DNA of 64,000 nt from contig NW_027136915.1 in the NCBI RefSeq assembly GCF_040869045.1, positions 558,001-622,000 on the forward strand, written 5' to 3'. A program made the translations under genes and the position numbers. The stretch comes from Eurosta solidaginis. Lineage: Eukaryota > Arthropoda > Insecta > Diptera > Tephritidae. Of this stretch, positions 11,874-23,711 are shown in pieces. How positions within the stretch are numbered: the first letter of the stretch is position 1; each line of letters opens with the position of its first letter. The notes below the pieces were generated by a model. It was given only the letters and a program-made list of their open reading frames with translations. It was not told where the DNA came from and searched no databases.

Positions 11874-12065
11874 AAAATAGGTGGGTACTTTTTGTCAGGA
11901 TGTAAAGCTTCACGTTTTTTGTGGTCTGCATGTAAAAGCTATGACTACGAATCACGTATTTCAACAACATATGACGTAAACGTAACTATTTGATGAAATT
12001 TTGCAGCTTCTAGCCGTAAAAAAGGGGCAAAAGTGACAGTTTATATGGGTATATAATATATATAC
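11874..12065. repeat. INE-1-like repeat fragment interrupted by copia
   Basis: It contains the GTGGTCTGCATGTAAAAG and CTTCTAGCCGTAAAAAAGG blocks of the inner repeat field and ends GTATATAATATATATAC. The text resumes after the copia element with TATACCACCGATC, so this repeat was the copia target. Confidence 0.75.
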
Positions 12066-12258
12066 TGTTAAACATACTGAATTCATATTGCAACTCTGCA
12101 ACCCACATATTTACTAAATGAGCAACTCTGATAAATTTATGTCATTATAATTTATCCTTCATTAATTACTCTTTCACTTTGATCTAAAGTGTATTACTGA
12201 AGAAACGTTTGTCGTTTTACTCTGCTTCTACGGACGTCAAGTAAGTAATTATACAACA
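12066..12258 (+). repeat. copia 5' LTR (left arm)
   Basis: It starts TGTTAAACATACTG and ends AATTATACAACA. It is 193 bp against 200 bp for the 3' LTR at 16,289-16,488; the pair differ by several substitutions and small indels, so the insertion is not recent. Initiator-Met-tRNA-type priming by GGTTATGG immediately downstream is inferred from the family. Confidence 0.9.
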
Positions 12259-12306
12259 GGTTATGGACCAAAGCTGCTAAAACCACTACGCAAGAAAAGC
12301 AAGAAG

Positions 12307-13112
12307 ATGAGTTCTTCATCATATTCTATCGAGAAATTAAATGACTCTAACTACGATTCATGGAGTCTGCAAATAAAAAGTGTTCTCGTTCATCAAGGCC
12401 TGTTAAACGTCGAATCGGGCGAAGAGGCCTAACCAATTCCCACTGACAAGAATGAAATCGAAGTAAAAATTGGAAACTCAAACATGAAAAAGCATTAGCT
12501 TCTATAATTCTAAGTGCAACACCATCGCAAATCACTTATGTGAAAGATGCGGTATCGGCAAGTAATGCGTGGACTTCGTTACGTGAGCTACATCGTCCAA
12601 GAGGGCCAGTTCGCAAAGTTACCCTTTTTAAACAACTACTTGCTATGAGAATGAACGACATCGAGTACATGCAACAATATCTATGTAATTTTTCATCAAT
12701 TGTGGACAAATTAGCAGAAATAGGAGTCAGTCTTCAGGAGGAATTACATGCAATAATGTTTCGCTAGTTTGCCCAAGTCATATGAAAATCTTGTTGTTGC
12801 GTTGGAAAGTAGAGACGATTACCTAAACTGGCTGCATTAAAAATAAAATTGACTGAAGAAGGCGAAAGTAGAGAAATCACACGAAGAGAAGAATCACCTG
12901 ACATCAAGTTTGAAGTATATATGGCGCGAGCGGACAACGGAAAAAGAACTTTACAAAAGAACAATAACAACAAACAAGATGCTAGCACAAAAAAATCGTA
13001 CAAATATTATAATTGCGGACGTAGAGGTCATTACGCGGCTCAATGCAAAGACAGAGAATCAAAAAGAGATCAAAAGCAAACGTCATTCTCCGTGCTCAAA
13101 CCATCGACCTAA
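12307..13112 (+). pseudogene. copia gag remnant (left arm)
   Basis: The first ATG after the leader opens a frame with YDSWSLQIK, typical of copia Gag, but an in-frame TAA stops it at about 12,430. Later segments (from 12,540) contain the Gag middle region with RKVTLFKQLLAMRM, then a stop at 12,767, a one-base loss near 12,815 private to this arm, and a zinc knuckle. In the knuckle the first Cys is replaced by Tyr (YYNCGRRGHYAAQC). The stop at 13,110-13,112 separates gag from pol in the same frame. Confidence 0.85.
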
Positions 13113-13115
13113 AAC

Positions 13116-16100
13116 ATGCTGCGATCCAACATTTGGTGCGTTGACAGCGGGGCATCATCTCATTTATGCTGCACTAGAAACGCATTTACATCTTTCCGAA
13201 AATGGAGTGAAGTTATCACACTTGCTGGAGACAACACAATTAGAGCAGAAGGCATAGGCGAAGTCAAGTTAAAAACTCAATCATTTGAAGTAACTCTCAA
13301 ACATGTTCTCTATGTGCCTGGAATTCAATGCAATTTTATTTCTGTTGGAAAAGCAGTGCAAAATAATTTGACATTCACATTTACGAGCGAATTTGTCAAT
13401 ATAATAAACACGGACGGGCAAATTATACTAAAAGCGAAGAAAGTAAATGATCTATATTTATATGAAGCAGAAGGTAATAATTTATTTATTGCGAACAGTT
13501 CTAATGTCCAAGCCATGACATGGCATAAGCGGTATGGCCATTTAAATTTTGGCAGCCTTAAACATTTGGTGGAAAAAGAAATGGCACTTGGAATGAAAGC
13601 CAATATGGTTGAACGTTTACATTGTGATATTTGTTTAAAGAGCAAATGCTGTGTAAAGCCGTTTTCGAGTGCGAAAACTAGGGCAACAGAAGCATTGGAA
13701 ATTATCCATACTGACCTGTGTGGTCCGAGGAGTAAAACATCAAATGGTGGCGCTCATTGCTTTTTGACATTTATTGACGACTCGTCAAGATGTTTTTGTA
13801 TACTTTGTCAAAAGTAAAGATGAAGTCGTTGAAAAATTTAAAATGTTTCAATGTTTTGTTGAGCGACAAACGGGGAAGAAAATAAAGATTATTCGCAGTG
13901 ATAATGGTACTGAGTTTGTAAATAAAGCTTTTGATAAATATTTATAGAAACTCGGAATCGAAACACAGCTTACTGTTCCACACACGCCACAACAAAATGG
14001 TGTGGCTGAACGATTCAACCGCACACTCTTGGAAATGGCAAGATGCATGATGATCGGTGCTAATGTTAACGAAACATTATGGGCAGAAGCAATAAATACT
14101 GCCTCTTACTTGCGTAATAGGTCGCCAACAAAGGCATTAGATGAAAAAACTCCGTACGAATTATGGTTTAAAAGAAAACCAAATGTATCACACCTTAAAA
14201 TATTTGGCTCTATAGCTATAGCACTAGACAAAACACAACATAGCAAGTTCAAAGCTAGAGGTAAAGAATATATATTGGTAGAGTATTCAGATAATTCCAA
14301 AGCCTATCGTTTGTTTGAAAAATCTACAGGAAAATTAATTATTAGTCGAGATGTGTATTTTATAGAAAACGCTGATGTAAGAGAAAATGTGGTTTTGGAA
14401 ATTGTAACTCTTCCATCTGGTGCAAATAGCATGAATATCGATACACCGAATGTTAATGAAAATAGTTTGATTGTCAACACACCTCAAAGTAATGAAAATA
14501 ATTTGAATATGGATGCATTTAAAAGCACTGAAAATTTATATTGCGTAGAAAATGAGCAAATATATGAAAGCGGCAATGTAATTGAGTTGATAGAAGAATG
14601 CGCCGATAGTGGTAGTGATGTGAGTGACACAGATTGTCAACCTAAGATAGGGCCCGGTCGTCCAAAAATCGTACGTAGTGGGGTTAAGGTAAGACCCGAG
14701 AAACATATAATGTTCTTAATTTTATACGTGCGGATGATATTCAGATCCATCAAACAGTGAATGAGGCTTTGTCAAGTGAGTACTCTCATGAGTGGTGGGA
14801 AGCTATGCAACGTGAATATAGCGCACTTATAGATAACGAAACGTGGCAGTTGGCGGAATTGCCAAAACACAAAGAAACTATTGGCTGTAATTGGGTGTTT
14901 ACACTTAAGCGCAATAAGGCTGGCGAAGTTGAGAGATTTAAAGCGAGTCTTGTGGCAAAAGGTTTTGCGCAAAAATATGGCATAAACTACAAGGAAACTT
15001 TTTCTCCGGTAGTACGCTACGAAACAATTCGAATGATGTTCGCATTAGCCGCAGAGCACGAACTCCATTTACATCAAATGGATGTTTCCACATCCTATTT
15101 GAATAGCGAATTAAATGACAACGTTTATATGGTGCAGCCAGAAAAGTTCATCAATACAAATTTTCCCAATCATGTTCTTAAGTTGAAAAAATCGCTTTAC
15201 GGACTCAAGCAGAGCGGACGTCAGTGGAATATAAAATTAAATAGTATTTTAAATGATATTGGTTTTCGACAATGTAAAAGTAAACCGTGCTTATACACAA
15301 ATAATAATGATGGTAACATAGATTTAATAACTGTGTACGTCGACGATTTACTCATTGCAGGTTCTGACGTCAATGAGGTAACAGATATTAAATCCAAGAT
15401 CTCAAACAGAATTGATGTTAAAGACAAGGGGCCGGTCAACTATTTTTTGAGTATGGAAGTAGAACGTAATGGAGACATAGGTGCAATTTCTGTTAGTCAG
15501 AAAGCACAAATAAAGCAACTTCTAACTCTGTTTGGATTGGAGACGTGCCGTCCTGTATCTACGCCAATGGAGCCAAAATACCAAGTGAAATGCGAAGACG
15601 TTAACTGCAAAAGGGTTGATGCCTCAAAATACCAATCATTAATTGTACATCGTTATATTATCACGGCCTGCTATTTTCCACTCTGTGTGTAAGTTAGCGC
15701 AAAGGAATTCAGATGCACATGAAGAGCATTTAACTACTTGAGCAAAACTTTAGACATGCAACTAAGGTATAAAAAACCGGGAAGCCGATAAACTGTTTTG
15801 TCGATGCAGATTGGGGAGGCGATGCAGTCGATCGTAAATCGTACACGGGCATACGTTTATGTTAGCAGGAGCAGCCTTTACGTGGGTGTGCCGCAAACAA
15901 CCAACAGTGGCACTCAGTAGCACTGAAGCTGAATATATGGCATTGTCTTCAACTGCAGAGGAAGCCATATATTTACGCAAGCTACTGAAAGAGTTGAACT
16001 TGTGTAAGGACGATCCGATAACAATGAATGAAGATAATTTGAGCGCGATGCATTTAGTCAAGAACCCTATATATCACAGCAGAAGCAAACACATTGACAT

Positions 16101-16248
16101 ACGTTATCACCATGTAAGAGGTGCTTATCAGGATGGTCAAATACGACTCGAGTATTGTAGCAGCAACGAAATGATAGCATATATATTCACAAAAAATTTA
16201 TCAAAGATAATTCATGTAAAGTTAACACAAATGTTAGACTTAAGCTGA
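13116..16248 (+). pseudogene. copia pol remnant: PR, IN, RT, RNase H (left arm)
   Basis: The protease motif CVDSGASSHL lies near 13,135. GAG-pre-integrase WHKRYGHLN and a C-x2-C zinc site (CDIC) follow, then integrase core Asp residues (HTDLCGP; RSDNGTEF across a frameshift near 13,790) and Glu in NGVAERFNRT. Reverse transcriptase has SPVVRYETIRM and catalytic YVDD near 15,340. RNase H includes SSTEAEYMAL near 15,920. Breaks: a frameshift and a TAG near 13,947, both shared with the right arm, plus a one-base loss near 14,708 and an 8-base loss near 15,648 that are absent from the right copy. No functional polyprotein can be made. Confidence 0.88.
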
Positions 16249-16288
16249 ATATCTTTTATTTTTAGTAAATATGTGTTTTGAGAAGGAA

Positions 16289-16488
16289 TGTTAAACATAC
16301 TGAATTCATATTGCAACTCTGCAACCCACATATTTACTAAATGAGCAACTCTGATTTATTATAAATTTATGTCATTATAATTTATTCTTCATCAATTACT
16401 CTTTCACTTTGCATTAAACTATATTACTGAAGAAACGTGTGTCGTTTTACTCTGCTTCTACGGACTTCAAGTAAGTAATTATACAACA
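16289..16488 (+). repeat. copia 3' LTR (left arm)
   Basis: It is a 200 bp repeat of 12,066-12,258, preceded by GAGAAGGAA and followed by the TATAC target duplication. Confidence 0.9.
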
Positions 16489-19400
16489 TATACCACCGAT
16501 CTCTATGATTTTTCCAGACAACAATATATGCTATATACGTAAGCAGTTGGTGAAATTTGAAGCTTCTAGCTGTTAAAATGGGGCAGAAATTGCACAAAGT
16601 TTGTTATCTGAACAATCGGTTGTATGAGATATATACTATGTATACCACCGGTCTGTATGGTTTTTTCAGACAAAAATATTACTATACGCGTAAGCATTTG
16701 GTGAAATTTGAAGCTTCTAGCTGTTAAAATGGGGCTGAAATTGCAAAAAATATATATATACTAAATATATATACTACATATACCATCATATATATTATAT
16801 ATATCACCGATCTGTATGATTTTTCACACAACAATATATACTATATACGTAAGTAATCGGTGAAATTTGAAGCTTATAGCTGTTAAAATGGGATAGAAAT
16901 TTCGAAAAGTTTCTTATCTGAACCACGGGTTGTATGGGATATATACTATGTATACCACCGACCTCTATGATTTTTTCAGACAACAATATATGCTATACAC
17001 GTAAGCATTTGGTGAAATTTGAAGCTTCTAGCTGTTAAAATGGGGAAGAAATTGCGCAAAGTTTCTTATCTGAACAATCGGTTGTATGAGATATATACTA
17101 TATATACCACCGATCTCAATGATTTTTTCAGACAACAATATATGCTATACACGTAAGCATTTGGTGAAATTTGAAGCTTCTAGCTGTTAAATGGGGAAAA
17201 AATTGCGCAAAGTTTCTTATCTGAACAATCGGTTGTATGAGATATATACTATATATACCACCGATCTCAATGATTTTTTCAGACAACAATATATGCTATA
17301 CACGTAAGCATTTGGTGAAATTTGAAGCTTATAGCTCTTAAAATAGGGCAGTAATTACGAAAAGTTTCTTATCTGAACAATCGGTTGGGGGGATATATAC
17401 TATATATTCGACCGATCTCATAAATTTTTTCAGGCAACAATATGTGCAATATACGAAATTATATGGTGAAGTTTGAAGCCTCAATCTGTTAAATTGAGTA
17501 AGATATGACAAAAATCCCCTTTTTCTGAAAAATCGGTTGTATGGAGGATATATGCTATAGTGGTCCGATCCGGCCGGTTCAGACAATTGTCTAATCGGAC
17601 ACCAAAATATACCCGCTCACCAAATTTTATCAAGATATCTCAAAAATTGAGGGACTAGTTTGCATACAAACAGACAGACGGACAGACGGACATACGGACA
17701 TGGCTAAATCAACTCAGCTCTTCATCCTGATTATTTCGGTATACTTAATGGTGGGTCTATCTATTTTCCTTTAAGGACTTACAATTTTATGTTTCGTGAC
17801 GAAATTAATATACCATTTAATTTTCATGAAAGGTATAAAAATAGGTAGGTACTTTGTGTGAGGATGCAAAGTTTCAGGTTTTTTGTGGTCTGCGTGTACA
17901 AACTATGACTACGAATCACCTATTTCAACAATATATGACGTAAGCGTAACTATTTGATGAAATCTGATGAATTTTGAAGCTTCTAGCCGTAAAAAAGGGA
18001 CAAAAATTACAGTTTATATGGGGTATATAATATATAAACCACCGATCTCTATGATTTTTTCAGACAACAATATATGCTATATACGTAAGCATTTGGTGAA
18101 ATTTGAAGCTTCTAGCTGTTAAAATGGGGCAGAAATTGCGGAAAGTTTCTTATCTGAACAATCGGTTGTATGAGATATATACTATATATACCACCGATCT
18201 CAATGATTTTTTCAGACAACAATAAATGCTATACACGTAAGCATTTGGTGAAATTTGAAGCTTCTAGCTGTTAAAATGGGGAAGAAATTGCGCAAAGTTT
18301 CTTATCTGAACAATCGGTTGTATGAGATATATACTATATATACCACACGGTCTCTATGATTTTTTCGGACAACAATATATGCTATACACGTAAGCATTTG
18401 GTGAAATTTGAACATATCTAAACGATATTTAAGATAAATATAAAATAAAAAATAAGTAGGTACTTTGTGGAGGATGCAAAGCTTCACGTTTTTTGTGGTC
18501 TGCATGTAAAAACTATGACTACGAATCACGTATTTCAAAAATATATGACGTAAGCGTACTATTTGATGAAATCTGATGAATTTTGAAGCTTCTAGCCGTA
18601 AAAAAGGGACAAAAATTACAGTTTATATGGGGTATATAATATATATACCACCGATCTCTATGATTTTTTCAGACAACAATATATGCTATATACGTAAGCA
18701 TTTGGTGAAATTTGAAATTGCGCAAAGTTTCTTATATGAACAATCGGTTGTATGATATATATACTATATATACCACCGATCTCAATGATTTTTTCAGACA
18801 ACAATATATGCTATACACGTAAGCATTTGGTGAAATTTGAAGCTTCTAGCTGTTAAATGGGGAAAAAATTGCACAAAGTTTCTTATCTGAACAATCGGTT
18901 GTATGAGATATATACTATATATACAACCGATCGCTATGATTTTTTCAGACGACAATATATGCTATATGCGTAAGCATTCGTTGAAATTTGAAGCTTCTAG
19001 CTGTTAAAATGGGGCTAAAATTGCGAAAATATATACATATACTATATATATATATTATATACCACCATATATCTACTATATATACCACCGTTCTCCATGA
19101 TTTTTCAGACAACAATATATGCTATATGCGTAAGCATTCGTTGAAATTTGAAGCCTCTAGCTCTTAAAATAGGACAGTAATTACGAAAAGTTTCTTATCT
19201 GAACAATCGGTTGTATGAGATATATACTATATATACCACACGGTCTCTATGATTTTTTCGGACAACAATATATGCTATACACGTAAGCATTTGGTGAAAT
19301 TTGAACATATCTAAACGATATTTAAGATAAATATAAAATAAAAAATAAGTAGGTACTTTGTGGAGGATGCAAAGCTTCACGTTTTTTGTGGTCTGCATGT

Positions 19401-22400
19401 AAAAACTATGACTACGAATCACGTATTTCAAAAATATATGACGTAAGCGTACTATTTGATGAAATCTGATGAATTTTGAAGCTTCTAGCCGTAAAAAAGG
19501 GACAAAAATTACAGTTTATATGGGGTATATAATATATATACCACCGATCTCTATGATTTTTTCAGACAACAATATATGCTATACACGTAAGCATTTGGTG
19601 AAATTTGAAGCTTCTAGCTGTTAAATGGGGAAAAATTGCACAAAATTTCTTATCTGAACAATCGGTTGTATGAGATATATACTATATATACAACCGATCG
19701 CTATGATTTTTTCAGACGACAATATATGCTATATGCGTAAGCATTCGTTGAAATTTGAAGCTTCTAGCTGTTAAAATGGGGCTAAAATTGCGAAAATATA
19801 TACATATACTATATATATATATTATATACCACCATATATCTACTATATATACCACCGTTCTCCATGATTTTTCAGACAACAATATATGCTATATGCGTAA
19901 GCATTCGTTGAAATTTGAAGCCTCTAGCTCTTAAAATAGGACAGTAATTACGAAAAGTTTCTTATCTGAACAATCGGTTGTGGGGGATATATACTATATA
20001 TACGACCGATCTCATAAATTTTTTCAGGCAACAATATGTGCAATATACGAAAGTATATGGTGAAGTTTGAAGTCACTCTGTTAAATTCAGTAAGATATGA
20101 CAAAAATCCTCTTTTTTTGAAAAATCGGTTGTATGGAGGATATATGCTATAGTGGCCTGATCCGGCCGGTTCCGACAATTGTCTAATCGGACCCCAAAAT
20201 ACACCCGATCACCAAATTTTATCAAGATATCTCAAAAATTGAGGGACTAGTTTGCATACAAACAGAGAGACGGACATGGCTAAATCAACTAAGCTCTTCA
20301 TCCCGATTATTTCGGTATACTTGATGGTGGGTCTATCTGTTTTCCTTTAAGGACTTACAATTTTGGGTTTCGTGACGAAATTAATATATCATTTCATTTT
20401 CATGAAAGGTATAAAAATATGTAGGTACTTTGTGTGAGGATGCAAAGTTTCAGGGTTTTTGTGGTCTGCGTGTAAAAACTATGACTACGAATCACGTATT
20501 TTAACAATATATGACGTAAACGTAACTATTTGATGAAATCTGATGAATTTTGAAGCTTATAGCCGTAAAAGAGGGACAACAATTACAGTTTATATGGGGT
20601 ATATAATATATATACCACCGATCTCTATGATTTTTTCAGACAACAATATATGCTATATACGTAAGCATTTGGTGAAATTTGAAGCTTCTAGCTGTTAAAA
20701 TGGGGCGGAAATTGCGCAAAGTTTCTTATCTGAACAATCGGTTGTATGAGATATATACTATATATACCACCGGTCTCTATGATTTTTTCAGACAACAATA
20801 TATATGCTATACTTGTAAGCATTTGGTGAAATTTGAACATATCTAAACGATTTTTAAGATAAATATAAAATAAAAATAGGTAGGTACTTTGTGTGAGGAT
20901 GCAAAACTTCACGTTTTTTGTGGTCTGCATGTAAAAACTATGACTACGAATCACGTATTTCAAAAATATATGACGTAAACGTAACTATTTGATGAAATTT
21001 GATGAATTTTGAAGCTTCTAGCCGTAAAAAAGTGGCAAAAATGACAATTTATATGAAGTATATAATATATATAGCACCGATCTCTATGATTTTTCCAGAC
21101 AACAATATATGCTATATATGTAAGCATTTGGTGAAATTTGAAGATTATAGCTGTTAAAACGGGCAGAAATTGCACAAAGTTTCTTATCTGAACAATCGGA
21201 TGTATGAGATATATATTATGTATAACACCGATCTCAATGATTTTTTCAGACATCAATATATGCTATACATGTAAGCAATTGGTGCAATTTGAAGCTTCTA
21301 GCTGTTAAAATGGGGACGAAATCGCAAAATATATATATATATATATATACTATATATATATACTATATATACTATCATATATATATTATATATATCACCG
21401 ATCTCCATGATTTTTTGACACAACATTATATACTATATACTTAAGCTATCGGTGAAATTTGAAGCTTATAGCTGTTAGAATGGGGTAGAAATTGCGAAAA
21501 GTTTCTTATCTGAACAATCGGTTGTATGAGATAAATACTATATATACAACCGATCGCTATGATTTTTTCAGACAACAATATATGCTATATACGTAAGCAG
21601 TTGGTGAAAGCCGAAGCTTCTAGCTGTTAAAATGGGGCTAAAATTGCGAAAATATATATATATATATACCACAACATATATACCATATATACCAACGTTC
21701 TTTATGATTTATTCAGACAACAATATATGCTATATGCGTAAGCATTCGTTGAAATTTGAAACCTCTAGCAGTAATTACGAAAAGTTTCTTATCTGAACAA
21801 TCGGTTGTGAGGGATATATACTATATATACGACCGATCTCATCAATTTTTTTAGGCAACAATATGTGCAATATACGAAATTATATGGTGAAGTTTGAATA
21901 CTCAATCTGTTAAATTGAGTAAGATATGACAAAAATCCTCTTTTTCTGAAAAATCGGTTGTATGGAGGATATATGCTATAGTGGTCCGATCCGACCGGTT
22001 CCGACAATTGTCTAATCGGACACCAAAATACACCCGATCACCAAATTTTATCAAGATATCTCAAAAATTGAGGGACTAGTTTGCATACAAACAGACAGAC
22101 GGACAGAGAGACAGACGGACATGGCTAAATCAACTCAGCTCTTCATCCTGCTTATTTCGGTATACTTAATGGTGGGTCTATCTATTTTCCTTTAAGGACT
22201 TACAATTTTTGGTTTCGTGACGAAATTAATATACCATTTAATTTTCATGAAAGATATAAAAATAGGTAGGTACTTGTGTGAGGATGCAAAGTTTCAGGTT
22301 TTTTGTGGTCTGCGTGTAGAAACTATGACTACGAATAACGTATTTCAACAATATATGACGTAAGGAACTATTTGATGAAATCTGATGAATTTTGAAGCTT

Positions 22401-23471
22401 GTAGCCGTAAAAAAGGGACAAAAATTACAATTTATATGGGGTATATAATATATATAACACCGATCTCTATGATTTTTTCAGACACCAATGTATGCTATAT
22501 ACGTAAGCATTTGGTGAAATTTGAAGCTTCTAGCTGTTAAAATGGGGCAGAAATTGGGCAAAGTTTCTTATCTGAACAATCGGTTGTATGAGATATATAC
22601 TATATATACCACCGATCTCAATGATTTTTTCAGACAACAATATATGCTATACACGTAAGCATTTGGTGAAATTTGAAGCTTCTAGCTGTTAAAATGGGGA
22701 AGAAATTGCGCAAAGTTTCTTATCTGAACAATCGGTTGCATGAGATATATACTATATATACCACCGGTCTCTATGATTTTTTCAGACAACAATATATGCT
22801 ATACACGAAAGCATTTGGTGAAATTTGAATATATCTAAACGATTTTTAAGATAAATATAAAATAAAAAATAGGTAGGTACTTTGTGTGAGGATGCAAAGC
22901 TTCACGTTTTTTGTGGTCTGCATGTAAAAACTATAACTACGAATCACGTATTTCAAAAATATATGACGTAGGCGTAACTATTTGATGAAATCTGATGAAT
23001 TTTGAAGCTTCTAGCCGTAAAAAAGGGACAAAAATTATAGTTTATATGGGGTATATAATATATATACCACCGATCTCTATGATTTTTTCAGACAACAATA
23101 TATGCTATATACGTAAGCATTTGGTGAAATTTGAAATTGCGCAAAGTTTCTTATCTGAACAATCGGTTGTATGATATATATACTATATATACCACCGATC
23201 TCAATGATTTTTTCAGACAACAATATATGTTATACACGTAAGCATTTGGTGAAATTTGAAGCTTCTAGCTGTTAAAATGGGGAAAAAATTGCACAAAGTT
23301 TCTTATCTGAACAATCGGTTGTATGAGATATATACTATATATACAATCGATCGCTATGATTTTTTCAGACAACAATATATGCTATATACGTAAGCATTCG
23401 GTAAAATTTGAAGCTTCTAGCTGTTAAAATGGGGCTAAAATTGCAAAAATATATATATATACTATATATAT
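16489..23471. repeat. Field of ~151 bp tandem repeats with INE-1-like cores (left arm)
   Basis: The repeat unit is about 151 bp (17,111 to 17,262 measured) with fixed blocks CACCGATCTC, TTTTTTCAGACAACAATATA, GAAGCTTCTAGCTG, TTCTTATCTGAACAATCGG and (TA)n stretches. Single INE-1-like cores with GTCY microsatellites interrupt it near 17,540-17,860, 20,130-20,420 and 21,960-22,265. Small open frames here are by-products of the repeat. The whole looks like several Helentron-related elements expanded by tandem duplication; no gene is seen. Confidence 0.85.
18302..20090. repeat. 893 bp tandem duplication private to the left arm
   Basis: The 237-base stretch 18,302-18,538 recurs exactly at 19,195-19,431, and the pairing sum with the other arm jumps by 895 across this region. 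The right arm has a single copy (34,847-35,083). It therefore arose after the inverted duplication or was lost from the right arm. Confidence 0.8.
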
Positions 23472-23711
23472 CAGGGTGGTCCTTATATGGGTAAAAAAAT
23501 TTTTTTTTTTTTTATTTCTTTCGGGGCACCCTTTCATTCGATTCTCTATCCCGAGAAACTAATTTATTTGTAAAACAAAAAAAAATTCTAAAATATTTAG
23601 GGGTCGCTACCAGCGTTTGAACTTTGATAAAAATGTTAAGTATAAACTTTTATTTAGTATTATAAAGGATTCGCAAAAGTAACAATTTCAAAATAAAAAT
23701 ACTTTTAATAT

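Larger units (their letters stand above)
12066..16488 (+). mobile_element. Ty1/copia retrotransposon, full length but dead (left arm)
   Basis: Long terminal repeats of 193 and 200 bp (TG...CA) enclose a gag-pol region in copia order: zinc knuckle, protease, integrase, reverse transcriptase, RNase H. The 5-bp sequence TATAC stands on both sides as the target duplication. A primer-site-like GGTTATGGACC follows the 5' LTR and a purine tract (GAGAAGGAA) precedes the 3' LTR. Numerous stops and frameshifts, many shared with the right-arm copy, show it was inactive before the palindrome formed. Confidence 0.92.

Noticed and set aside
18302..18538. Repeated 76-98 codon frames rich in Tyr and Ile across 16.8-22.0 kb and their mirrors
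   Set aside because: They follow the ~151 bp repeat and its TA stretches, recur with every unit and have no domain.
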